Shown here: piece by piece, positions 9,201 to 17,495 of the stretch
Position numbering within the stretch: position 1 is the first letter of the stretch
Layout: the number at the start of each line of letters is the position of its first letter
NCBI RefSeq assembly: GCF_030285665.1
Contig: NZ_CP127295.1
Span: 3,782,001-3,846,000 of the forward strand
Reading direction: 5' to 3'
Length of the DNA stretch: 64,000 bases
From: Amycolatopsis mongoliensis
Lineage (GTDB): Bacteria; Actinomycetota; Actinomycetes; Mycobacteriales; Pseudonocardiaceae
Notes under the pieces: generated by a model
Told to the model about the DNA's origin: nothing
Seen by the model: the letters and a program-made list of their open reading frames with translations, nothing else
The model's database searches: none
Made by a program: the position numbers and the translations under genes

Positions 9201-10311
9201 CACCGTGACAGTGCGGGAGACGGCGTTCTCCGGCACCGGAGGGCTCTCGCCGCTGTCCTGCCCGGGAGGCGGCTCCACGGTGGGCGTCCTGGCGCCGGAC
9301 GAGCAAGCGGTCTGCACCGCCACGTACGTGCTCACCCAGTCCGATGTGGACTCCGGGCACGTGACGAACACGGCTGTCGCCACCGGCACCCCGCCCGCGG
9401 GGACCGAGCCGCCGACCTCGGACCCGTCCACGGCCGTCGTGCCGACCCCACCGGACGCCGCGCTGACGCTGGCCAAGACGGCCACGCCGGGCACGGTCTC
9501 CGCGGCCGGCCAGCAGATCACCTATGCGTTCGTGGTGACCAACACCGGCAACGTCACGCTCAACCCGGTGACGGTCCGCGAGACCCGCTTCACCGGCAGC
9601 GGCGCAGGGCCGGTGCCGGTCTGCCCGGGCGGCGCGCTGGCTCCCGGACGCCAGGTCACCTGCACCGCGACCTACCGCGTGACGCAGTCCGATGTGGACG
9701 CCGGGTCGATCGGCAACACCGCCGTGGCGTCCGGCACCCCGCCGGACGGCGGCAGCCCGGCCGACTCGAAGCCCGCGACCGCGACCGTGCACGCCACCGC
9801 GGTGGGCGCGCTCGCGATCACGAAGGCCGCCGGCCCGGTGGACGTGAACCGCGACGGGAGCATCGGCGCCGGCGACCGGATCAGCTGGACGATCACGGTC
9901 ACCAACACCGGCACGGCCACCGTCGGTGAGATCAAGGTCGACGACCCGTCCGCGGGCCCCGTGACCTGCCCGGGCACCGTGCTCGCGCCGGGCCAGGCGA
10001 TGACCTGCACCGTGCTGCCGCACACGGTCACCGCGGCGGACGTCACGGCGGGCCGGGTCCGCAACGTCGCCACGGCCACCGGGACCGGGCCGGACGGCAA
10101 GCCGGTCCCGGGCGGCGAGGCGACCGCCAGCGTCCCGGTGGTTCCGGTGCTGCCGCCGGGACCCCGCCCAGGACCGGCGACGGGACCGGGCGAGCCGCCG
10201 CACCGGCTGCCGGACACCGGCGTGGATGTGGGCCGGCAGCTCGCCCTGGCGGCCCTGCTGCTGACCGCCGGGCTCGCGCTGTGCCTGGCCGGGCGACGAC
10301 GGCGCGCCTGA
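6217..10311 (+). CDS. Giant LPXTG-anchored DUF11-repeat surface protein
   Basis: The protein has 1364 residues. It has a signal peptide (hydrophobic core near residues 18-35, cleavage near ASA-AG). An N-terminal region of about 320 residues resembles the CshA-type fibrillar adhesin domain (WFDLSGYSAAEA, LPGGYRL). Eight DUF11-like Ig repeats of about 115-120 residues follow, each opening with an LxLxKxAxP strand and a VTNTGNxTL motif. The C-terminus has LPDTG at residues 1331-1335, a hydrophobic segment and RRRRA, the signal for sortase attachment to the wall. It likely works as a long stalk or adhesin on hyphae. It stands alone, with no sortase gene adjacent. Confidence 0.88.
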   Translation: MSSVVFGARKSRRGVPMLLVVVLLALGVVAPGTMPRASAAGAQSCGFATAGTGTYARTLCWFDLSGYSAAEATSPAGQRLMFALPGGYRLAATLTVSGGPVAPSALPTYSAAYLGNSGHYTGVPGRPALYQTANGTTTVATLTDIVATDASGAVVKGYGLVGADVESTDPGESIEWTSSSPIESLTADSSGPGIGNACGGGYPGVGTRTVRCVGRTTANKSGTPILSSEDPTSFTQRMVGGGRQAVGFGVLVSSLQMSKKVVRGFPGDSFAVSVASSNGAVLGSADTRGGTSATTGEITVLAGARGSEYTLREAATSGLESNYDRSWTCTRNGAADGKLPTGDAGGSAQVHVDVGDFVSCTITNTAKAATLQLVKHAAPPVDVNGNGITDAGDTIEYTFTVTNAGALALHDITVTDPKAGPATCPRPTLAPGESQTCAAQVPYVITKADEANGAAVNTATASGLPPGVTTEVTSNPSSTRTPTETPKPALTLTKSASPDDPEAYTAGRRITYSFLVTNTGNVPLNEIGVDETAFSGSGVLSTPVCPVTTLAPGAGTTCTATYVLTQDDVDSGLLHNTATAHGKQPGSPDPTTSNPSSVSIPTPAHPAITLVKTADPTTVERAGQSVTYRFTVTNTGDVTLRGVGVDETRFTGSGPAPEISCPDVVLAPGASQTCLGVHRVTQADIDAGSIENTAVAHGTAPRATEPTTAAPSSAKVTADRSAALALAKSAYPGTVAAAGEPVRYSFLVTNTGNVTLTDVTVTEGAFSGSGTLSAISCPAGAAVVPVLAPGQAVTCAADYTVTQADLDAGRITNSATAAGTPPGGLPTATTPPATAVVTASGGAALTLVKSVEPATVDGAGHTVTYRFAVTNNGNRTLTSVAVRESAFTGTGAGPAIACPSDTLAPGQAVTCTATYTLTQADADAGSVTNTAEATGNPPQGDPVTSGPSQATVTVLRRPGLSLVKSADPTDDGHFDAGQTVTYSFVVTNTGNQTLTTVTVRETAFSGTGGLSPLSCPGGGSTVGVLAPDEQAVCTATYVLTQSDVDSGHVTNTAVATGTPPAGTEPPTSDPSTAVVPTPPDAALTLAKTATPGTVSAAGQQITYAFVVTNTGNVTLNPVTVRETRFTGSGAGPVPVCPGGALAPGRQVTCTATYRVTQSDVDAGSIGNTAVASGTPPDGGSPADSKPATATVHATAVGALAITKAAGPVDVNRDGSIGAGDRISWTITVTNTGTATVGEIKVDDPSAGPVTCPGTVLAPGQAMTCTVLPHTVTAADVTAGRVRNVATATGTGPDGKPVPGGEATASVPVVPVLPPGPRPGPATGPGEPPHRLPDTGVDVGRQLALAALLLTAGLALCLAGRRRRA
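7319..10130 (+). repeat. Eight tandem DUF11-type repeats inside the surface protein
   Basis: Repeat units begin near residues 368 (AATLQLVKH), then at PALTLTKSA, PAITLVKTA, AALALAKSA, AALTLVKSV, PGLSLVKSA, AALTLAKTA and GALAITKAA. Each carries a CPxxxLAPGQxxTC strand pair with two cysteines. Units 3-7 are most alike, which suggests internal duplication; units 1 and 8 share a longer DVNxxGxIxAGD insert and cap the array. Confidence 0.85.
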
Positions 10312-11076
10312 GGAAAACGGGTCGTTCGAGGCCCGGTCGGAAGCGTCCCGGTGTACGCCAGGGCGGGCTTTCCGGCCGGGCCTCGAGTCCGGTCGGCCGT
10401 TTCCCGAGGGCTGCACAGCATGGAAAGCGTGGAATCGCCGGAGAGCACGGCACGAACACGTGCACGATCGTGACGCGGGATCGACTGATCTCCCGTGCGG
10501 AACGCCGATCGTTCGAACGATTCCTCGGGGACGGCGCCGTCCGGACTCGATCTTCTCATGGGCTGGTGGCAGGGCGTACCGCCGACAGCGCGCTGCTGAA
10601 CAAGCTCAGCAGCGTCACCGATGTCCTTGGTGCCTGCGCCGGCGTCGCTGTGGGAGGGGCAGCATCCTGCTCGTGCGCGTGACTCGAGCTCGCCGGTAGG
10701 GACGGGGATCGGCCGGCGGTTGTCCGCAAGCGATCACGTGGGCCGTCCGTGGTGGCCGTCGGACAGAGCTACCACGGTGGATATGTGCAGGGCGCTACCG
10801 GTCCGGATCTGTGCGGATGTTGTCCGAGCCCGGTCGGGGGCACCATGCATGGGATCGGCCCGTCGCGCGGCTTCGATGGTGAAGCCTCCGGGCCCGATGC
10901 GGTCCACCACGCCGGTGGCGGCGTCTCGTGAAGGTCGGGATCGGCCGCCTGCATCGGCGTCCCGCAAGCCGAATGTTCGGTGCAGAACAAATGGGACCTG
11001 AAGCCGGTCGGGACGCCCCAGCGGCTGGCGGGCCGGGGGCGTCGCGGTCCAGGTGCGGTTCAATTCGGCGAGGTGA
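10312..11076. other. Gene-poor intergenic region (765 bp)
   Basis: No convincing gene on either strand. Short open frames here have no ribosome binding site, no recognisable domain and mixed codon use. A long-armed inverted repeat (10326-10336 with 10376-10386, 39-base loop) just after the adhesin stop may help termination. The 3' ends of the adhesin and of the leftward regulator gene converge here. Confidence 0.6.
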
Positions 11077-12429
11077 TCACCTTGCGCCGGCGTTCTCGAC
11101 CATGCGCATGCGCCGGCCGAGTTCGTTTCCGTCGAAGGCCAATGCCTGCGTCGGTACGTCGACGAGGGGTGATGTTGCCACCTCGACGACGTATGCGCGC
11201 ACCAGGGGCATGATCCGGAATGTGGCGGAATCCTCGCTGCGGCGCACCATGTTCGCCTCCACGAGTTCCTCGACGAGGTCGTCCTCGCCCTGCATCAGCG
11301 TGCCGAGATCATAAGTGAGCGGCAACCGTGCGATGCATTTCACCAATGTTTTCGCCGCGTCGCTGAGGTTGCGGTAGACCGAATCGAGGGAATCGCGGAC
11401 GGACAGGTCACCGATCTCGAGCCACTCCAGCGCGTCCGAGCTTTCGGCCAGCTTTGCGTTGACCCGGTGCAGACCCAGGTGCGGGCGGTCCACCAGCTTG
11501 CGCAACGCGACGTCCAGTGCCAGCGGGAGATCGCCGCACAGCTCGGCGAGGCGGTCGCATTCCTGCGGGGCGGCCGCGGCGCGGTCCGGGATCGCCGCGG
11601 TGATCATCGCGATCGAATCGGCGCGGGGCAGGACGTCCAAGCGGATGCGGCGGACGTCGCGCAGGCCGAGCAGCCGGGTGCGGCTGACGACCAGGATCAC
11701 GCTGCGCCGGGTCTCGGCCAGCAGCAGCCGGACTTGGCGCTCGTCCCGGACGTTGTCGAGCAGGACGACGAGCCGGCGTTCGGCCAGCAGCGAGCGGTAC
11801 AGCCCCGCGCGCTGGTCCAGCGTGTCGGGTAGGTGGTCGCCGGGGACTCCCAGGGCCAGGAGGAAACCGTCGAGGAGGTAGCCGGCGTCGGACGAGGTGC
11901 CGGTCAGCGGGCCGAGATCGGCGTACAACTGCCCGTCCACCATCTCCTGCGCCATCTGGTGCGCGTGGTGCAGGGCCAGTTCCGTCTTGCCGACCCCGCT
12001 CGGGCCGCTGATCACGGTGGCCCCGGTCGAGTCCAGCCCCAGCCGGCACAGCTCCGCGCGCCGGCCGACGAAGCCGCGGGGCCGCAGCGGGAGCTGGGCC
12101 GGGCGGGGCAGCTGCTGGTGGGCCGGTGACCTCTTATATCGGATGCCGGGCGGGTTTCTCTTCCGCGTTTCGCCGGCCGCCTCGAGCCACCGGCGCCGCC
12201 AGCTCTCCCGGTCGCCCCCGCAGGCGGCGACGAACCCCAGCGTCACCTGCAGCGAAGGCAGCCGCGCGCCGCTGGCGGCACTCGAAAGGGCGGAAGGGGA
12301 GAACAGTGCCGCGCGTGCCATGTCCCGATAGGTCGGGTTTCCCGCTCCAGCTCTGAGCCGCCGCAGCTCGCTGGCGAACGCAGCCGCCACGCCGCCGTTG
12401 ACGCTAACCGGTTTTTCCGGCCTGCCCAT
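11077..12429 (-). CDS. HTH/NB-ARC regulator (left boundary of the cluster)
   Basis: A 450-residue STAND-type regulator. Residues about 15-75 form a helix-turn-helix of the Xre-like kind seen in actinobacterial NB-ARC proteins (NPTYRDMARAALFSPSALSSAASG). A P-loop NTPase follows with an intact Walker A, SGPSGVGKTELAL near residue 140, and hydrophobic VVLLDN as Walker B. A C-terminal winged-helix-like part ends the protein, and there are no long TPR or WD repeats. It is a clear paralogue of the protein encoded at 24109-25584: both begin MGRPE(K/R)P and share GNP(T/S)YRE and VAACGGD. The two genes enclose the hydrazine-type cluster, so a pathway role is likely but inferred. Confidence 0.82.
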   Translation of the reverse strand: MGRPEKPVSVNGGVAAAFASELRRLRAGAGNPTYRDMARAALFSPSALSSAASGARLPSLQVTLGFVAACGGDRESWRRRWLEAAGETRKRNPPGIRYKRSPAHQQLPRPAQLPLRPRGFVGRRAELCRLGLDSTGATVISGPSGVGKTELALHHAHQMAQEMVDGQLYADLGPLTGTSSDAGYLLDGFLLALGVPGDHLPDTLDQRAGLYRSLLAERRLVVLLDNVRDERQVRLLLAETRRSVILVVSRTRLLGLRDVRRIRLDVLPRADSIAMITAAIPDRAAAAPQECDRLAELCGDLPLALDVALRKLVDRPHLGLHRVNAKLAESSDALEWLEIGDLSVRDSLDSVYRNLSDAAKTLVKCIARLPLTYDLGTLMQGEDDLVEELVEANMVRRSEDSATFRIMPLVRAYVVEVATSPLVDVPTQALAFDGNELGRRMRMVENAGAR

Positions 12430-13336
12430 CGCCGATCCCTTCGTTGAACAAGAACGATTTCGTCAGGTGTTCGTGCATGCACACCGCCGGTCGGGCACGA
12501 CTGTTCGTCACGGGAGCAGCGCACTCGGCCGTGAGCAGCGAACCCTGTCCGGGCCGGGCCGGGACAGAGGTGCCGACGGTGGCGAGATCATCGCCGGGAT
12601 GCGGGTGACATCCGCGCTGACCACCGCCGGGCAGGATCACCTGGACGTCCCAGGGAACCACTGTTCGGACATACCCGGCGTTGTGCGCGGTGCAGTGCGT
12701 GCGCCGGTGGCCGGCCCGTCATGGCAGTCAAGAGTCTTCCTTCAGCTTCGCCCAGTCCGCGAACGCACTGGCTGCCGGGCTTCCCGGCAGGGGCCATTCC
12801 AGCCCATGCGGTTGTTGACCGGCAGAGTTGATTGGGGCGAACAATCAACACCCGAGGGGGCGGGGCGACGGGTGCGAGGCGTCCGCGTGCGGGGTTCCGG
12901 GCCCCGGCGCGGACCATGCGACCTGCGACAACAATGCAGCGCCGCGCACCCGTTGCGGTGCATTGCCCGATCGCCTGGACGGCCCAAAAGTTTTTCAGGC
13001 CACACGCCGGACGGTGTGCTGCGAGCGTCCGTTCGGCCCAGGGTGGCCGGTAAAAATACCGACTCGACAAAAGGCGGATTCTCCGGTCGCGGGCGTCGGT
13101 GAACACCGGCCTCGCCGGGGGATGCCCGGCTGACGCGGATACCCGGATGCGGCTGGCGTGCCGCCCCGCGGATCCCCTATACATGGGACCATGAGCACGT
13201 TCTCGGCCACGGTGATCTGCTGCTGCACGAAAGCCGCCGGCCGAACAGCGCCCCGACCGGATCGAAAAGCCGATCAAGCGTGGTGCCGAAGTGCTCAACT
13301 GACCGGGAAACGCAAGTCAACAAGGAGATAAACAGC
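12430..13336. other. Gene-free regulatory region (907 bp) upstream of the lyase gene
   Basis: No gene is supported. The region separates the leftward regulator from the rightward cluster genes and holds the inverted repeat at 12827-12849. A TATACAT at 13178-13184 could be a -10 box for the downstream gene. A 46-codon frame from ATG 13191 ends inside the ribosome binding site at 13322-13329; it has three consecutive Cys codons and unusual codons, and I do not call it a gene. Confidence 0.5.
12827..12849. promoter_or_regulatory. Operator-like inverted repeat (cluster motif, site 1)
   Basis: Perfect 8-bp arms GTTGATTG and CAATCAAC around 7 bases. It is the strictest palindrome of a motif (TTGATTG...) that recurs before other units of the cluster at 14215, 15547, 25775 and 28748. 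Confidence 0.65.
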
Positions 13337-14167
13337 GTGGTTGCGGAAACTCAGCAGGCCAGAGCGGTAGCCCTGCGAGCACTGCACGAAAGCGGCGTGC
13401 TGGTGCTGCCGAACGCGTGGGACGCCGGCAGCGCCGCGCTGATCGCCGCGGCGGGCGCGAAGGCCGTCGCCACCACCAGCGGCGGGGTGTCCTGGTCGCT
13501 GGGCCGGCCCGACGGGCACGGCCTGACCCGCGACGAGATGGTCGAGGCCGTCCGCCGGATCGTGTCGGTCGTCGACGTGCCCGTCACGGCCGACGTCGAG
13601 GGCGGCTACGGCGAGAGCCCCGAGGACGTCGCCAAGACGGTCGAGGCGATCATCGGCGCGGGCGCGGTCGGCGTGAACGTCGAGGACTCGAAGGCGCCGG
13701 GGGGCCCGCTGTTCGACGCGTCCGAGCAGGCCGCGCGGCTGCGCGCCGGGCGCGATGCCGCGGCGAAGGCGGGGTTGCCGGAGCTGGTCATCAACGTGCG
13801 CACCGACGTCTTCCTGTTCGGCATCGGCGAGGAGGCGGGCCGCCTCGACGACGTCATCGAGCGGGCCGGGGTCTACGCCGAGGCGGGCGCGGACAGCCTG
13901 TTCGTGCCGGGCCTGATCGACCTCGACGCGCTGACCACGCTGGTCAAGGCCGTTCCGGTGCCGGTCAACGTGATGACCTGGCCGGGCGCGCCGACGATCG
14001 CCGAGTTCGAGGCGGCCGGCGTGCGGCGGGTCAGCCTGGGCACCGCGGTCAGCCAGGCCGCCTACACCGTGGCGAAGCGCGCGACGGAGGAGCTCCTGGC
14101 CACCGGTACCTACGGCGCGCTCGAGGACGCGCTGGACTTCGGCACGATCAACAGCGCGGTCAGCTAG
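13337..14167 (+). CDS. Isocitrate lyase / PEP mutase family C-C lyase
   Basis: A 276-residue alpha/beta-barrel protein. GTG 13337 is the start because AAGGAGAT lies 7 bases before it. The barrel motifs are visible: VLPNAWDAGSAALI, TTSGGVSWSLG, VTADVEGGYG (metal-binding acids) and GVNVEDSK. True phosphoenolpyruvate mutases carry EDKxxPKxNS at the last place. Here it reads EDSKAPGG, so a lyase or hydrolase acting on an oxaloacetate- or methylisocitrate-like acid is more likely than C-P bond formation. A strong terminator follows. It is first in the cluster and may supply a small acid precursor; the substrate is unknown. Confidence 0.82.
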   Translation: MVAETQQARAVALRALHESGVLVLPNAWDAGSAALIAAAGAKAVATTSGGVSWSLGRPDGHGLTRDEMVEAVRRIVSVVDVPVTADVEGGYGESPEDVAKTVEAIIGAGAVGVNVEDSKAPGGPLFDASEQAARLRAGRDAAAKAGLPELVINVRTDVFLFGIGEEAGRLDDVIERAGVYAEAGADSLFVPGLIDLDALTTLVKAVPVPVNVMTWPGAPTIAEFEAAGVRRVSLGTAVSQAAYTVAKRATEELLATGTYGALEDALDFGTINSAVS

Positions 14168-14182
14168 CGGCGCTGGGCAGGG

Positions 14183-14216
14183 AAAGGGCGGTCGCCGAAG
14201 GGCGGCCGCCCTTTTT
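14183..14216 (+). terminator. Intrinsic terminator after the lyase gene
   Basis: A 14-bp stem with one G-T pair, AAAGGGCGG... with ...CCGCCCTTT, loop GAAG, followed by T's. It makes the lyase gene a separate transcription unit. Confidence 0.88.
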
Positions 14217-14238
14217 GATTATCCTGGCCGGTCAATCC
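14215..14238. promoter_or_regulatory. Operator-like site (cluster motif, site 2)
   Basis: TTGATTATCC (14215-14224) faces GGTCAATCC (14230-14238), an imperfect inverted repeat about 90 bp before the ACAD-like gene and partly overlapping the terminator tail. It shares half-sites with the other cluster operators. Confidence 0.55.
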
Positions 14239-14326
14239 TTTCGGTCAACGGATCGCCCCGCTTGACTGGCGAAGCCGCTGACCGCCCGGTCTCGGCAAGA
14301 CTGGAGTTGACCGAGGGAGCGAGCAG

Positions 14327-15547
14327 ATGACCGCTGCACCAACCCGTCCCGGCACCGGGCAGGCCCGCCCGGATCCCGGGCCCCCGACGACCGGCGAGGA
14401 GATCCTTCGCCGCGTCCGCGAGATCGTGCCGGTGCTGCGAGAACGCTCCGCCGACATCGAGCGGACGCGCCGGTTGCCCGCCGACGTCGTCGAGCTGCTG
14501 CGCGGCACCGGCGTGTTCCGGATGGGCTTCGCGCGCTCGTGGGGTGGGCCCGAGCTGAACTCGATCCAGCAGACCGAGATCATCGAGGCCATCTCCTACG
14601 GCGACCCGGCCGCGGGCTGGTGCGCCATGATCGGCTCGGACACCGGGCTGTACGCGCAGTTCCTGGACGAGCCGGTCGCGAAGGAGATGTTCACCAGCCT
14701 GGACATGGTCACCGCCGGGCTGCTGTTCCCCACCGGGCACGCGGAGATCGTCCCCGGCGGCTATCGCCTGACCGGCCGCTGGCAGTTCGGCAGCGGTGTC
14801 ACGCACTCGGACTGGGTGATCTCCGGCGCGTTCATCTACCGCGACGGTGAGCCGGAGCCCAGCTCCGACGGCGACCCGCACGACTCGAAGCTGATGATCG
14901 TGCCGCGCGAGGACGTCGAGGTCATCGACACCTGGTACACCACCGGCCTGGCCGGCAGCGGCAGCTGCGACTACGCGATCACCGACGTTTTCGTGCCGGC
15001 CGAGCGGACGGTCACGTTCGACACCGTGCGCAACGGCGAGGGCCCGCTGGCCCAGCCCGAGGTCCACATGCGCAACATGCCCGGCGTCCCGCTCGGCATC
15101 GCGCGCGCCGCGCTCGACCACGTCCGCGAAATGGTCGTCGCCCGCAAGAAGGGTGACGACTACCGCACGCAGGTGACCATCGCCGAATGCGAGGCCGATT
15201 TCGCCGCGACGCGAAGTGGTGTGTACACCGCGATGCGGCGGCAGCACGAAGTCCTTTCCGCCGGCGGCACCCTGGACGACCTGACGCCGGACGAGCGCGC
15301 CGCGCTCCCGCTTTCCCGGCGCCACGCGTTCCGCACCGCGCGGTCCATCGTGACGCGGCTGTACGACCTGCTGCAGACGTCCTCGATCTACCAGCCGTCC
15401 CCGATGGACCGCTGGCTGCGCGACACCACCACGATGTGCCAGCACGTCGTCGCCCAGGACCGCATCCTGCAGTCCGCCGGCGCGTACCTGCTGGATTCCC
15501 GGCCCGCCTTCCCGCTGTGCCTCGGGATCACCGGCGGTAAGAAGTAG
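14327..15547 (+). CDS. Acyl-CoA dehydrogenase-fold flavoprotein, probably a flavin-dependent monooxygenase/oxidase
   Basis: A 406-residue protein of the acyl-CoA dehydrogenase superfamily, closest in layout to the group D hydroxylase/nitrososynthase-like members. It has an N-terminal helical domain (EILRRVREIVPVLRERSADIERTRRLP), a mid region GRWQFGSGVTHSDWVI typical of HsaA-like monooxygenases, and a C-terminal four-helix domain. Such enzymes use reduced flavin from a separate reductase, and one is encoded at 23163-23720. A role in oxidising the N-N unit or an amine is inferred. ATG 14327 has GGGAG upstream. It is followed, right at its stop codon, by a cluster operator. Confidence 0.8.
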   Translation: MTAAPTRPGTGQARPDPGPPTTGEEILRRVREIVPVLRERSADIERTRRLPADVVELLRGTGVFRMGFARSWGGPELNSIQQTEIIEAISYGDPAAGWCAMIGSDTGLYAQFLDEPVAKEMFTSLDMVTAGLLFPTGHAEIVPGGYRLTGRWQFGSGVTHSDWVISGAFIYRDGEPEPSSDGDPHDSKLMIVPREDVEVIDTWYTTGLAGSGSCDYAITDVFVPAERTVTFDTVRNGEGPLAQPEVHMRNMPGVPLGIARAALDHVREMVVARKKGDDYRTQVTIAECEADFAATRSGVYTAMRRQHEVLSAGGTLDDLTPDERAALPLSRRHAFRTARSIVTRLYDLLQTSSIYQPSPMDRWLRDTTTMCQHVVAQDRILQSAGAYLLDSRPAFPLCLGITGGKK

Positions 15548-15583
15548 TTGATTGTCCGGACGTCGCGGATGTGTTGGTCAATC
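15547..15583. promoter_or_regulatory. Operator-like site (cluster motif, site 3) before the hydrazine operon
   Basis: GTTGATTGTCCGG, 14 bases, then TTGGTCAATC. The same arms with exactly the same 37-bp overall size occur at 25775-25811. The site begins at the last base of the preceding stop codon and lies about 210 bp before the N-monooxygenase start. Confidence 0.75.
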
Positions 15584-15792
15584 CGATTCTCTGCTGAACT
15601 TGTCCGGGCACTGCGAAAGTAGCGCGAAAGCCGCCGACGCCGATTCCGGCCCAGCCGGTCCGGCGCGTCGTGCACAGTTTCCGAGCAAACGCTCTCTCCG
15701 GGCGCCGGCCATCTCGAAGTGAGTCGGCTCCATCGCTGACCCCTCTCGGCGCACGCACCCGGGCGCGCCGACCGAAAACGACAGGTGGGATT

Positions 15793-17127
15793 GTGACTGT
15801 TCAAGAAGTCGACGTTCTGATGATCGGGGCGGGGCCGGCCAACCTGGCCCTCGCCGTGGCGTTGGAAGAGTCCGGAGACCCCGGCATCGCGCGCAGCGCG
15901 CTGATCATCGAGCAGCACGCCGACGTGGTCTGGCAGCGGAACCTGCTGCTGCCGTGGGCCCGCAGCCAGGTGTCCTTCATCAAGGACCTGGTCACCCTGC
16001 GGAACCCGACCAGCCGGTTCTCGTTCCTGAACTTCCTGCACGAGCGGGGCGAGCTCGACGAGTTCGTGAACCTGGGCACCTTCAACCCGTATCGCTGGCA
16101 GCTTTCGGCGTATCAGCAGTGGGTCGCCGACAGCCTCGCCGAGGTGAAGATCCGCTACAACGCCAAGGCCGAGCGGGTGGACCCGCACTTCGGCGACAAC
16201 GGCTCGATCGTCGGCTGGACGGTCACCCTCGCGGGCGGGGACGCCGTGCGCTGCCGCGACCTCGTGGTCGGAGCGGGCCGTGACGCGCACGTTCCCGCCG
16301 TCTTCAAGGACCTGCCGGCCGAGCGGCTCGTCCACAGCACGCAGTACAGCAGCCGCATCGGCGGTTTCGACGCGGCCCGCCACCAGCGGCCGGTGGTCGT
16401 CGGCGGGGCGCAGAGCGCCGCCGAGATGTTCATGGCCCTGCACGAGGATCTGCCCGGGTGCTCGCCGACGATGCTGCTGCGCTCCATCGGCCTGCAGAAC
16501 TACCAGACGAGCAAGTTCGTCAACGAGCTGTTCTTCCCGTCCTACGTCGACGAGTTCTTCACGATGCTGCCCGAAGCCCGCGAGCAGGTCCTCGACGAAA
16601 TGCACCTGACCAACTACGCGGGCCTCGCCCCGCCGTTCCTGGACGAGCTGTACTACATGCTCTACCGCCAGAAGGGGCTCGGGACGCCGCAGTCGACGAT
16701 CCGCCCGCTGACCGAGGTGGTCGGTGCCCGCATGGCCGGTGACGAGGTGGTCCTCGACCTGCGCGACCGCAAGAACGGCAAGGTCGAGCCGCTGCACTGC
16801 GACGCGGTGTTCCTCGGCACCGGCTACGACTCGCGGATGCCGGCGATGGTCCGCGACCTGGCCGGGTCCGTCGGCATCGACGAGGTCATCGTCAGCAGGC
16901 GCTACCGCGTCGAGCTCGGTTCCGCGGCGTGGGGCGCGCTGTACCTGCAGGGCGTCAACGAAGCCACGCACGGCATCGCGGACTCGCTGATCAGCGTCCT
17001 GGCCAGCCGGGCGCAGGACATCACCGACGACCTGCTGGACCGCCGCGCCGACCAGGCGCAGGGCATCCCCGGCGAGCTGCTCGCGCCCCGCGTCGAGCTG
17101 GCTGACGGCAAGGTGCCGACCGCATGA
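15793..17127 (+). CDS. L-lysine/L-ornithine N-monooxygenase (SidA/IucD/PvdA family)
   Basis: FAD- and NADPH-dependent hydroxylation of the side-chain amine of lysine or ornithine. The FAD motif MIGAGPANLALAVAL is at the N-terminus. The family substrate/flavin region LPWARSQVSFIKDLVTLRNPTS follows, then the NADPH motif VVVGGAQSAAEMF near residue 200 and the ATG-like FLGTGYDSR near residue 340. The length of 444 is normal. GTG 15793 is used, after AGGTGG. Its stop overlaps the cupin start (ATGA). The neighbouring cupin and MetRS-like genes point to lysine N6-hydroxylation for N-N bond formation rather than a siderophore; no siderophore synthetase is nearby. Confidence 0.88.
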   Translation: MTVQEVDVLMIGAGPANLALAVALEESGDPGIARSALIIEQHADVVWQRNLLLPWARSQVSFIKDLVTLRNPTSRFSFLNFLHERGELDEFVNLGTFNPYRWQLSAYQQWVADSLAEVKIRYNAKAERVDPHFGDNGSIVGWTVTLAGGDAVRCRDLVVGAGRDAHVPAVFKDLPAERLVHSTQYSSRIGGFDAARHQRPVVVGGAQSAAEMFMALHEDLPGCSPTMLLRSIGLQNYQTSKFVNELFFPSYVDEFFTMLPEAREQVLDEMHLTNYAGLAPPFLDELYYMLYRQKGLGTPQSTIRPLTEVVGARMAGDEVVLDLRDRKNGKVEPLHCDAVFLGTGYDSRMPAMVRDLAGSVGIDEVIVSRRYRVELGSAAWGALYLQGVNEATHGIADSLISVLASRAQDITDDLLDRRADQAQGIPGELLAPRVELADGKVPTA

Positions 17128-17495
17128 TCGAAATCAGGACGCTGGACCGCGAAAACCTGGAGCGGGCCTACGGGCTGGACGGCGAGCGGCTCAAGCCGTG
17201 GCCGGCGCTGAACTCGCCGTTCGAAGGTGTCTGGGCCGTGCTGCGCGCGGGCACCGAGTCCACCCCGCACGCGCACCACGAGTACGAGATCTTCATCGCG
17301 ATGGCGGGCAGCGCGACGCTCGTCGTCGACGGCCGGAAGTACCCGTTCACGGCCGGGGACATCGTCAACCTGCCGCCGGGCTGCCTGCACCAGGTGGTGA
17401 ACGAAACCGACGCCGACTTCGAGTACTACGGCGTGTGGTGGGACACCGAAATGTCGCAGCAGTTCCTGGCCCGGCACGAGGGGCGGTCGTCATGA
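17124..17495 (+). CDS. Cupin component of a hydrazine synthetase
   Basis: A small single-domain cupin of 123 residues. The metal ligands are visible: HAHHEYE (His, His, Glu) in motif 1 and the His of GCLHQVV in motif 2. In characterised hydrazine synthetases a cupin domain rearranges the ester of an N-hydroxy amino acid and a second amino acid into an N-N bond, with a MetRS-like domain doing the activation. In some systems both are fused; here they are separate genes overlapping by ATGA. The assignment rests on this gene neighbourhood. Alone the sequence would only be called a cupin. Confidence 0.8.
   Translation: MIEIRTLDRENLERAYGLDGERLKPWPALNSPFEGVWAVLRAGTESTPHAHHEYEIFIAMAGSATLVVDGRKYPFTAGDIVNLPPGCLHQVVNETDADFEYYGVWWDTEMSQQFLARHEGRSS

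Noticed and set aside
10430..11060. Small open frames after the adhesin gene on both strands
   Set aside because: No start signals, domains or consistent codon use; treated as non-coding.
13191..13330. 46-codon frame before the lyase gene as a leader peptide
   Set aside because: No ribosome binding site and unusual codons; it only happens to run into the next Shine-Dalgarno sequence.
13337..14167. Phosphonate biosynthesis (PEP mutase)
   Set aside because: The catalytic EDKxxPKxNS motif is absent and no decarboxylase or other C-P gene is near.
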